Positions 1 through 4,423 of a stretch of DNA of 5,691 nucleotides are shown here, in pieces. Source of the DNA: Desulfobacterales bacterium (GTDB lineage Bacteria > Desulfobacterota > Desulfobacteria > Desulfobacterales > QNYZ01); NCBI GenBank assembly GCA_029938515.1, contig JAOZUU010000204.1, positions 1 to 5,691 on the forward strand, given 5' to 3'. The notes under the pieces are model-generated. The model saw only the letters and a program-made list of their open reading frames with translations, was not told where the DNA came from and did no database searches. The translations under genes and the position numbers were made by a program. Numbering within the stretch: the stretch's first letter is position 1; each line of letters opens with the position of its first letter.

Positions 1-899
1 TCCCGGAGGGCCGTCATGGTCGGCAACAGGGCCAGGGCCGGACGGTTGTCCGTGTGCCCGCCTGAATCGGCTTCTGCCGTAAGATCATCGGCCATGGGTA
101 TTTGCCGGGCCAGTTCAGCTTCACCAGCGGTTATCAAACGGCTGTTCAGGAGTTTTTCAATGTGCTTGCGGGGTGGCGGGCTTAAAAATTGCCGGGCCAC
201 TTCTTCCCGGGAAACCTTGGCAATGATGCGGTTGGGGCAGACAATCTCTCCGCCGGCGTTTTGACGGGTGCCTTTGACCCGGTAGTACGTGACCGGCAGG
301 GTCACATCCATAAACGCCGACGCGCTTACCAATCGAACCTGCCGTTGAAGGTAAAGCCGCACCGTCTCCATTTCGAGGGTTGAATCGATTGGCGAATGAA
401 TCAAATTGACGCCGAAAGGGAAATGATGTTGTTTTTGGGATTCCTGCAATTGCTGGATGGCCGTATCGATCTTGGCAAGGGGTAAACCGCCTGCACCGAA
501 AAAAGCAAGTAATCCGGCCCGACCCGCCGCTTCGACCATCGATACCGATGAGATACCGTTGGCCATGGCCCCGATCACATAAGCGTAACGGAGACCGTAA
601 AAAGATCTGAATTTCGGGTCACCCAGCTTTTCAGGAAGCAACGTTGGCGCAAAACCGAGCAAAGGTAAGGCGTGCCGAGTCGGGGGTGCGTCTTTTCCCA
701 CGATCATGGAACCTTCATGGCTGACAGCGATCTCATTTTCAAACTCAACCAGATAGACGGGCTGACGCAAACATAAAAGCGCCTCTCTGAAGGCCATTGA
801 TCCCCTGGCGGGCACAACTCCCCTGTCATGCCACCACCAGCCCGGGGCAGAACTCTCTTTTTTAAGTGACGGGGTCACCATTTGGAGGGATACGGCCAT
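1..899 (-). CDS. pfaD: PfaD-family FMN-dependent trans-acting enoyl reductase (3' end off window)
   Basis: The first 299 residues of a PfaD-type protein are present; the C-terminal part continues past the left edge (family members are usually about 500-550 residues). PfaD is a flavin-dependent TIM-barrel enoyl reductase that acts in trans with polyunsaturated fatty acid synthases and some type I polyketide synthases, in the cytoplasm. Visible family blocks are a Trp-rich N-terminus (WWW, residues 21-23), QPVYLVE (46-52), GLRYAYVIGAMANGISSV (102-119), GRAGLLAFFGAGGL (126-139), FGVNLIHSP (162-170), PNRIIAKVSREEVA (222-235), FLSPPP (238-243) and the highly conserved ADSGGHTDNRP (277-287). I chose ATG at 899 because it keeps the conserved N-terminal Trp block and lies about 30 bases after a good promoter. 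No Shine-Dalgarno is visible there, and ATG at 881 is an alternative. It is probably the first gene of a leftward operon. Family assignment is firm; the product of the pathway (omega-3 PUFA or another polyketide-like lipid) cannot be told from this window. Confidence 0.93.
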   Translation of the reverse strand, partial: MAVSLQMVTPSLKKESSAPGWWWHDRGVVPARGSMAFREALLCLRQPVYLVEFENEIAVSHEGSMIVGKDAPPTRHALPLLGFAPTLLPEKLGDPKFRSFYGLRYAYVIGAMANGISSVSMVEAAGRAGLLAFFGAGGLPLAKIDTAIQQLQESQKQHHFPFGVNLIHSPIDSTLEMETVRLYLQRQVRLVSASAFMDVTLPVTYYRVKGTRQNAGGEIVCPNRIIAKVSREEVARQFLSPPPRKHIEKLLNSRLITAGEAELARQIPMADDLTAEADSGGHTDNRPALALLPTMTALR

Positions 900-937
900 A
901 TTATTTGGATATTTAATGACTTTATTATAAACTAAAT

Positions 938-966
938 AATATATTGTATTTGAATATTTATGTCAA
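938..966 (-). promoter_or_regulatory. Sigma70-type promoter for pfaD
   Basis: On the minus strand a perfect -35 hexamer TTGACA (966-961) is followed, after exactly 17 bases, by TATATT (943-938), five of six matches to the -10 consensus. The predicted transcription start is near 931, giving a leader of about 30 bases to the pfaD ATG. The block from 900 to 960 is strongly AT-rich, as expected for a promoter. A second TATAAT lies at 929-924 but has no matching -35. No operator was recognised. Confidence 0.72.
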
Positions 967-996
967 GAAACAACCGTCGGAAAATTGAGTCAAATA

Positions 997-1038
997 CCGG
1001 GTTTTTTTAACTCCTGGGCCGGTTTTTTAACCTCTGGG
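997..1038. repeat. Imperfect tandem duplication across the xerD stop codon
   Basis: Two adjacent copies of a roughly 20-base unit are present: 997-1018 (22 bases) and 1019-1038 (20 bases). On the plus strand each runs CCGG, a T-run, TTAA, a short CT-rich block, then GGG. The right copy contains the last codons and the TAA stop of xerD; the left copy lies just downstream and repeats the TTAA-type stop. It looks like a slippage duplication of the 3' end. No hairpin with a T-run typical of an intrinsic terminator is formed. Confidence 0.6.
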
Positions 1039-1923
1039 ATGGTACCGGCGATGGATTCGAATCAAATGATCCCTGGCGACGTGGGTGTATATTTGGGTGG
1101 TGGAGATATCGGTGTGTCCCAGCATGATTTGCACCGAGCGCAGATCGGCGCCGCCTTCAAGCAGGTGGCTGGCAAAGCTGTGACGCAGACTGTGGGGGGT
1201 AATTTTCTTGATTAAACCGCTTGAACGGGCGTAGCCTTTTAATAATTTCCAAAATCCCTGGCGGGTCATGGGTTTTCCGGCGCGGGCCACGAAAAGGTAT
1301 TCACTGACACGAGATTTTAACAATAATGGCCGGGCGGTCGAGGTATAATCATCAATCCTGTCGCGGGCATGACTGCCGATGGGGACGATTCGTTCCTTGG
1401 CCCCTTTTCCCAGGACCCGCACAAAACCGGCTTCCAGATTGACGTTTCCCATCTTCAGGTGAATCAGCTCGGATACCCTCAGGCCGGCCGCGTAAATGGT
1501 TTCCAACATGGCGGCATTTCGCATGCCCGCAGGGCGCGATAAGTCCGGTGCGTTTAGCAACTGTTGAACCTCGTCGACATTAAGGACATCGGGTAGTTTC
1601 AGGGTGGTCTTCGGTAAATCAATTGTTCGGGTCGGGTCGGAATTGATTTCATTCATATGTAGCAGATATTTAAAAAATCCCCGCAACGAAACCAGATGTC
1701 GGGCACGTGATTTGGGTGATAATCCATCATTTCTCAGCGCGATGATATGTTTTAAAACCAGGGCGGTGTCAACGGCCTCGATGCGATCCACCTTCCGGGA
1801 CTTGAGATGGGCCGTAAATCGGACGAGATCCCGGTAATAAGACTCGATAGTATTTCGGGATAATCCCTTTTCGGTGATCAGGTGGTTCAGGTAGTGATCG
1901 ATGAGTGTGTCGATGGAAGACAT
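1027..1923 (-). CDS. xerD: Tyrosine site-specific recombinase, XerD-like
   Basis: This 298-residue protein is a complete tyrosine recombinase of the XerC/XerD family, which resolves chromosome dimers at the dif site near the replication terminus, normally with FtsK. An N-terminal SAM-like core-binding domain (about residues 1-105, with the signature GLSRNTIESYYRDL at 20-33) precedes the catalytic domain. The catalytic set is complete: R149 (AAGLRVSEL), K173 (LGKGAKER), H244 and R247 (HSLRHSFASHLL), H270 (MLGHTDISTTQ) and nucleophile Y279 (IYTHV). Length and C-terminus (IHRRYHPRG) resemble XerD more than XerC. ATG at 1923 is the only plausible start because no other start codon lies near the N-terminus, yet no Shine-Dalgarno precedes it: a heptamer repeat ends five bases upstream. 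The preceding peptidase gene ends 97 bases upstream on the same strand, so it may share that operon or use a weak local promoter. No dif-like site was seen here. A phage or integron origin is unlikely given the housekeeping context. Confidence 0.95.
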   Translation of the reverse strand: MSSIDTLIDHYLNHLITEKGLSRNTIESYYRDLVRFTAHLKSRKVDRIEAVDTALVLKHIIALRNDGLSPKSRARHLVSLRGFFKYLLHMNEINSDPTRTIDLPKTTLKLPDVLNVDEVQQLLNAPDLSRPAGMRNAAMLETIYAAGLRVSELIHLKMGNVNLEAGFVRVLGKGAKERIVPIGSHARDRIDDYTSTARPLLLKSRVSEYLFVARAGKPMTRQGFWKLLKGYARSSGLIKKITPHSLRHSFASHLLEGGADLRSVQIMLGHTDISTTQIYTHVARDHLIRIHRRYHPRG

Positions 1924-1928
1924 TTATT

Positions 1929-1970
1929 GATTGAAGATCGTCGATTGAAGATTGTCGATTGTGGATAATC
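1929..1970. repeat. Six-unit heptanucleotide tandem array upstream of xerD
   Basis: Exactly 42 bases divide into six 7-base units in perfect register, every unit beginning GAT on the plus strand. Four of the six begin GATTG, for example GATTGAA (1929-1935 and again 1943-1949) and GATTGTC (1950-1956). Units 1-2 and 3-4 also form a 14-base repeat with one difference. The array ends five bases before the xerD ATG and occupies the place where a ribosome binding site would be expected. Confidence 0.75.
1960..1968 (-). other. Perfect DnaA-box-like 9-mer
   Basis: The minus strand reads TTATCCACA, the strongest form of the Escherichia coli DnaA box. It is isolated: no cluster of similar boxes or adjacent origin-like region is seen, and it falls inside the heptamer array. 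It may therefore be a chance product of the repeat, or at most a regulatory DnaA site near the xerD start. Confidence 0.25.
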
Positions 1971-1982
1971 CTCAGATTTTTA

Positions 1983-2011
1983 ATTATCAAAATCCAACAA
2001 ATTTAGCACAA
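1983..2011 (-). promoter_or_regulatory. Weak possible promoter for xerD
   Basis: On the minus strand TTGTGC (2011-2006, three of six matches to the -35 consensus) is separated by 17 bases from GATAAT (1988-1983, five of six matches to -10). It would give a leader of about 50 bases that includes the heptamer array. The -35 is poor, so read-through from the peptidase gene is an equally good explanation. Confidence 0.22.
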
Positions 2012-2020
2012 CCATCATCA

Positions 2021-3139
2021 CTATAAACGAATGACATAATCATCCAGTCCCAGGCGGTTAAGCACTTCAGCGCCATTGTTGGTAACCACCACCTGGTTTT
2101 CAAGCCGAACACCTCCCCACCCGGGCAGGTAGATCCCCGGTTCCACGGTGCAGAGCATACCCGCAGTTAAGACGGTATCACTGGTGGGGCTGAGACGGGG
2201 TTTTTCATGAATAGCGAGGCCGGTTCCATGGCCCAGACCATGGTTGAATTTGCCGGCAAAGCCGGCGGCTTCAATATGTCGCCGGGCAACTGCATCGACC
2301 GATTGGCCGCTCATTTCCGGTTTGATCGCAGCGATGGCCATTTCCTGGGCTTCACGGACCGACTGGTAGACCGACAAAAAAGTATCATCCGGTTCTCCAA
2401 GGATAACGGTTCGGGAAGTATCCGAACAATACCCCTGCCAGCGGGCACCCCAATCAAAAAGGATCGGTTCCGAGGGGTTGACCCGGCGATTTCCCGGGAT
2501 CGCATGGGGCCGAGCGCTGTTGGGTCCACTGGCCACGATTACGGGAAAAGCAAGACCATCGACACCGGTTTCACGAAGTCTCTTTTCCATCTCCCAGGCG
2601 ATGGCCTGTTCCGTCATACCCGGCCGAAGGGTCCGGACAACATCGGAAAAAACAGTTTCGGCCATCCTCAACGCCTGGCGTGTGTGGTCGATTTCCGTTT
2701 TGTCCTTTACAATCCGTAAGGATTCCACCAGATCCGTGGTCGCAACCAGCTCAATTTTCAATTCGGTTGTCTGGATGAGATCGCGAATTTTTTCGTATTG
2801 GGAAAACGACAACCGTTCCGCTTCGAAACCGAGGCGCCGCGCTTTTAAATCATTTAAAATCTCCGGCAGCGCAGGGGTAAGACCCTTATCATAGGTGATG
2901 ACATCGTAATTCGGCGATTCCTCAGTAGCTTGAAGGGTATAGCGTCCATCGGTGGCCAACTTCAGATCATCGGCAGTGATGAATAACACGCCGGCCGTTT
3001 CATCATACTGGCCGTCTTCACCGGTAAAGCCGCTCAAATAGCGGCGATTTTCCTGGGTGCTCACCATGAATGTATCGATATCATCGACGGCGATTTTTTC
3101 CCTGACGTTTTGGATCCTAATGTCCAGAATTTTCTTCAT
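2021..3139 (-). CDS. M24-family metallopeptidase, Xaa-Pro aminopeptidase-like
   Basis: This 372-residue protein has the two-part build of proline peptidases: a creatinase-type N-terminal domain (about residues 6-138) and a C-terminal pita-bread M24 domain (about 145-368). All five dinuclear metal ligands are visible: D229 (FDWG), D240 (SDTSRT), H304 (GLGHGTGL), E333 (TVEPGIY) and E347 (RLENQV). Active-site histidines H212 (ARPHAIPG) and H311 (IHEKP) are also present. Such enzymes remove an N-terminal residue preceding proline, or cleave Xaa-Pro dipeptides, in the cytoplasm. The lack of a prolidase-specific insertion favours an aminopeptidase. I chose ATG at 3139 (MKKILD) rather than the longer open frame to 3232, because the extra part overlaps the fur-feoA gene out of frame and is unlike the family. 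The start lies one base after the fur-feoA stop, with a weak GGA eight bases upstream, so translational coupling is expected. Exact substrate is not deducible. Confidence 0.93.
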   Translation of the reverse strand: MKKILDIRIQNVREKIAVDDIDTFMVSTQENRRYLSGFTGEDGQYDETAGVLFITADDLKLATDGRYTLQATEESPNYDVITYDKGLTPALPEILNDLKARRLGFEAERLSFSQYEKIRDLIQTTELKIELVATTDLVESLRIVKDKTEIDHTRQALRMAETVFSDVVRTLRPGMTEQAIAWEMEKRLRETGVDGLAFPVIVASGPNSARPHAIPGNRRVNPSEPILFDWGARWQGYCSDTSRTVILGEPDDTFLSVYQSVREAQEMAIAAIKPEMSGQSVDAVARRHIEAAGFAGKFNHGLGHGTGLAIHEKPRLSPTSDTVLTAGMLCTVEPGIYLPGWGGVRLENQVVVTNNGAEVLNRLGLDDYVIRL

Positions 3140-3140
3140 A

Positions 3141-3857
3141 TCAGTTTTCCACACAGGTGGCATCCGTGGTCTCCGGGAGCTTATTCGTATGTTCAACAAT
3201 AATTTTTTGGGCCAATCCCTGCCCCAGGACAAAGCGTTTACAATCAGCGGATACCACCATTTGACCCTGGGGCTGGCGGGTGATGATCTCGATAATATCT
3301 CCGGGACGAAGCCCCATGGTCAGCAACCGTGTTTTTGCTCGTTGACCGCTGTTAATAGATTCGATTTTGACCCGTTCGCCCGTACGGGCCTGTGTCAGCG
3401 GCATCATGCGGGCCTGCATCTGCATGCATTCCCCGCAAATTCCGTAAATTTCCATCTTATGCTGCAGCATGTGAAATTTGTAGTTGCCTGCAATCTGTGT
3501 CTGCAACAGCTCCAACTGGTCATTTTCAAATTCGATAATCTTGCCGCATTTGGTACAAATCATATGGTCATGATGCTGGCAGGGATGACGGTGTTCATAG
3601 CGGATTTGACCGTTTTTAAACCGGTTTTTCTGGGCGAAACCGTAATCACACATCATTTTCAGTGTTTCGATTATAAACGTCGGTGAATATGCCTGGCCGT
3701 TCTGGGCCAATAATTGGACGACTTCATCAACTGTCAGATGACGCTCGGTGGTGAGAAAAATCTCCAATATCTTAAATCGATCCTCAAAATCATCGATGTT
3801 TTCTTGTTGAAATAATTTCCGAAATTGTTCCTTTTCCTGCGCATGTATTTGTCGCAT
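3141..3857 (-). CDS. fur: Fur-family metal-responsive repressor fused to a C-terminal FeoA domain
   Basis: A 238-residue fusion protein. Residues 1-145 are a Fur-type regulator: a winged-helix part (about 18-90) followed by the metal-binding and dimer domain with HHDHMICTKCGKIIEF (95-110), zinc-type cysteine pairs C101/C104 and C141/C144, and H133. Residues about 152-222 form a FeoA SH3-like domain (GERVKIESI, RLLTMGLRPGD, LGQGLAQKI). Fur represses iron-uptake genes when bound to Fe(II); stand-alone FeoA assists the FeoB iron transporter. By analogy with DtxR/MntR regulators carrying a similar domain, the FeoA part may modulate dimerisation or metal sensing (inference). The recognition helix is unusual: PTFIIETLKMM (59-69) stands where typical Fur has a TVYRTL core. 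Of two in-frame ATGs, 3857 is preferred over 3884 because GGAAGG lies seven bases ahead of it, and the likely transcription start near 3893 would leave 3884 almost no leader. First gene of an operon with the M24 peptidase. It could sense a metal other than iron. Confidence 0.93.
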   Translation of the reverse strand: MRQIHAQEKEQFRKLFQQENIDDFEDRFKILEIFLTTERHLTVDEVVQLLAQNGQAYSPTFIIETLKMMCDYGFAQKNRFKNGQIRYEHRHPCQHHDHMICTKCGKIIEFENDQLELLQTQIAGNYKFHMLQHKMEIYGICGECMQMQARMMPLTQARTGERVKIESINSGQRAKTRLLTMGLRPGDIIEIITRQPQGQMVVSADCKRFVLGQGLAQKIIVEHTNKLPETTDATCVEN

Positions 3858-3864
3858 CAAATAT

Positions 3865-3870
3865 CCTTCC
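3865..3870 (-). promoter_or_regulatory. Shine-Dalgarno that decides the fur-feoA start
   Basis: GGAAGG on the minus strand sits seven bases upstream of ATG 3857. The upstream in-frame ATG at 3884 has only GGAG at a three-base spacing, which is too close. This favours the 238-residue form over a 247-residue form. Confidence 0.65.
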
Positions 3871-3898
3871 GGGTATATCGCCATGATCTCCGGTTAAA

Positions 3899-3927
3899 GA
3901 AATAATGATAAATCATGTATTTGTCAA
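3899..3927 (-). promoter_or_regulatory. Likely promoter of the fur-feoA operon
   Basis: On the minus strand a perfect TTGACA (3927-3922) is followed after 17 bases by TATTTC (3904-3899), a poor -10 with three of six matches. The predicted transcription start is near 3893, about 36 bases before ATG 3857. The weak -10 and the dyad lying between the two hexamers suit a regulated promoter. Confidence 0.45.
3901..3920. promoter_or_regulatory. Fur-box-like inverted repeat in the fur-feoA promoter
   Basis: The plus strand reads AATAATGAT, AA, then ATCATGTAT. The core ATGAT/ATCAT (3905-3909 and 3912-3916) is a perfect dyad with a two-base centre. The left half matches the canonical Fur half-site GATAATGAT in eight of nine positions, while the right half matches only in its ATCAT core, and the classical centre is one base rather than two. 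Its place between -35 and -10 suggests autoregulation by the fused Fur protein. The altered recognition helix of that protein makes direct transfer of the classical consensus uncertain. Confidence 0.45.
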
Positions 3928-3971
3928 TTTTTCCAGGATGAGTGAGCATGGGATTTTTTTACAACGCCATC

Positions 3972-4007
3972 AAAAATGGAAAAGGGTGGCTCACAATTGA
4001 GCCACCC
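3972..4007 (-). terminator. Strong hairpin with T-rich tail, intrinsic terminator on the minus strand
   Basis: GGGTGGCTCA (3984-3993) and TGAGCCACCC (3998-4007) form a perfect ten-pair stem with a four-base loop. Read on the minus strand the stem is followed directly by TTTTCCATTTTT, a good though interrupted U-tract. On the plus strand the hairpin is followed not by T-residues but by a purine-rich ribosome binding site. No protein gene on the minus strand ends here, so it would terminate a small RNA or stray antisense transcription before the fur-feoA promoter. Confidence 0.6.
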
Positions 4008-4028
4008 CTTAAGGAGAAAGGAGGAGGT

Positions 4029-4073
4029 ATGAAACTGTTAATTATAACAAGCAAACACCGTGCCATTATGTAA
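4029..4073 (+). CDS. Possible 14-residue leader-like peptide behind a very strong ribosome binding site
   Basis: The ORF reads MKLLIITSKHRAIM and ends in TAA. It is preceded by AGAAAGGAGG (4015-4024), ten bases fully complementary to the usual 3' tail of 16S rRNA, followed by another AGG and then the ATG. Few genes have such a site, so chance is a weak explanation, though a 45-base ORF is itself no evidence of coding. A strong hairpin (3984-4007) ends eight bases before the site. The peptide has no run of one amino acid of the kind seen in attenuator leaders. No promoter reading this way was found and the next plus-strand gene, rsmG, begins about 350 bases on. It could be a leader peptide, a tiny membrane-prone peptide, or the non-transcribed complement of a minus-strand RNA. 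Confidence 0.3.
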   Translation: MKLLIITSKHRAIM

Positions 4074-4084
4074 AGTAAATTGAA

Positions 4085-4124
4085 ATCCGGTTCGAATATT
4101 GTTGCGGTCTGAATCGGACCGGAT
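4085..4124. repeat. Large intergenic inverted repeat (11-bp arms)
   Basis: The arms at 4085-4095 (ATCCGGTTCGA) and 4114-4124 (TCGGACCGGAT) pair over 11 positions, with one G-U wobble if transcribed on the plus strand or one C-A mismatch on the minus strand. The loop is 18 bases. There is no adjacent T-run, so it is not a simple terminator. It may be part of a structured RNA or a REP-like element. Confidence 0.55.
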
Positions 4125-4126
4125 CC

Positions 4127-4179
4127 ATAATCACGCGCCGGGTTCCGATGGGTGATTATTTCGGAAATTGATCGAAACC
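4127..4179. repeat. Two interleaved inverted repeats with pseudoknot geometry
   Basis: Repeat one pairs ATAATCAC (4127-4134) with GTGATTAT (4152-4159), a perfect eight-pair stem. Repeat two pairs GGTTCCGAT (4141-4149) with ATCGAAACC (4171-4179), nine positions with a U-G wobble on the minus strand or one C-A mismatch on the plus strand. The left arm of repeat two lies in the loop of repeat one and its right arm lies outside, the order of an H-type pseudoknot with linkers of 6, 2 and 11 bases. They could instead be mutually exclusive stems. Confidence 0.4.
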
Positions 4180-4207
4180 TTGATAACAGTATGTCCAACG
4201 CTATCTA

Positions 4208-4237
4208 AATATAATTACCTCAATAATTTTACCTCAA
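4208..4237 (-). promoter_or_regulatory. Possible minus-strand promoter for an intergenic small RNA
   Basis: On the minus strand TTGAGG (4237-4232, four of six matches to -35) is separated by 18 bases from TATATT (4213-4208, five of six matches to -10). A transcript from about 4201 would contain the inverted repeats at 4127-4179 and 4085-4124 and end at the hairpin and T-rich tail near 3972, about 230 bases long. The region is AT-rich, so hexamer matches by chance are common. Confidence 0.28.
4215..4236. repeat. Octamer TTACCTCA repeated twice with a 14-base period
   Basis: Identical octamers lie at 4215-4222 and 4229-4236 on the plus strand, in the same orientation and separated by six A/T bases. 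They overlap the possible minus-strand promoter and could be a direct-repeat operator. The 14-base period does not fit one helical turn, so no specific regulator is suggested. Confidence 0.4.
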
Positions 4238-4423
4238 AATATCAAATTGTTTTAATTTTATTTTATTGCTATTTATGTCATAACAATGAAAAAAGATTCA
4301 ACCTTCATCCGATCGGCGATGGATTGAAAAGGATGATTGTGTTCAAAAGAACGGTATTTGAATTACAAGCATGGTAATCAAATTGGCGCATGGTTTCAAA
4401 ATGGGGCTGTGCGGAATGTCGTT

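Larger units (their letters stand above)
3858..4423. other. Divergent spacer between fur-feoA and rsmG
   Basis: This 566-base stretch between two divergent genes holds no long credible gene; the open frames within it start at poor codons and have protein-unlike composition. It contains the fur-feoA promoter, a strong hairpin with a T-rich tail, a 14-codon ORF with a very strong ribosome binding site, a large hairpin at 4085-4124, two interleaved inverted repeats at 4127-4179, and an AT-rich block at about 4200-4290 with repeated TTACCTCA. No convincing promoter for rsmG was found; a perfect TATAAT on the plus strand at 4210-4215 lacks a -35. The arrangement suggests at least one small or leader RNA. 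Confidence 0.7.

Noticed and set aside
930..966. AT-rich tract beside xerD considered as a dif site
   Set aside because: It does not match the 28-base dif consensus arms and is better explained as the pfaD promoter.
1050..1075. GATTCGAATC segment resembling a tRNA T-arm, possible attachment site beside a recombinase
   Set aside because: It lies inside the C-terminal codons of xerD, has no acceptor or anticodon arm around it, and no direct repeat of it was found elsewhere in the window.
2207..2719. A 170-codon open frame on the plus strand opposite the M24 peptidase
   Set aside because: It is the antisense shadow of a gene with complete catalytic motifs; its translation resembles no protein family.
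3145..3153. TTTTCCACA, a relaxed DnaA box at the end of fur-feoA
   Set aside because: It is a relaxed match inside a gene junction with no neighbouring boxes; together with rsmG it does not make an origin of replication.
3057..3686. A 209-codon open frame on the plus strand opposite fur-feoA
   Set aside because: It is an antisense shadow spanning the junction of two well-supported genes.
3936..3960. T-run at 3954-3960 considered as a plus-strand terminator
   Set aside because: The preceding bases form only a three- or four-pair stem and no plus-strand gene ends there.
3984..4007. Sigma54 or lac-operator-like reading of the GTGGCTCACAATTGAGCC segment
   Set aside because: GG to GC spacing is 11 rather than 10 bases, and the segment is a perfect hairpin with a T-rich tail, so a terminator explains it better.
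3959..4198. A 79-codon open frame on the minus strand in the fur-feoA to rsmG spacer
   Set aside because: It runs through the hairpins and terminator, has no ribosome site and no protein-like features.
4168..4377. A 69-codon open frame on the plus strand ahead of rsmG
   Set aside because: It starts at TTG without a ribosome site, lies mainly in AT-rich DNA, and its product has no recognisable domain and unusual composition; it also overlaps the structured region.
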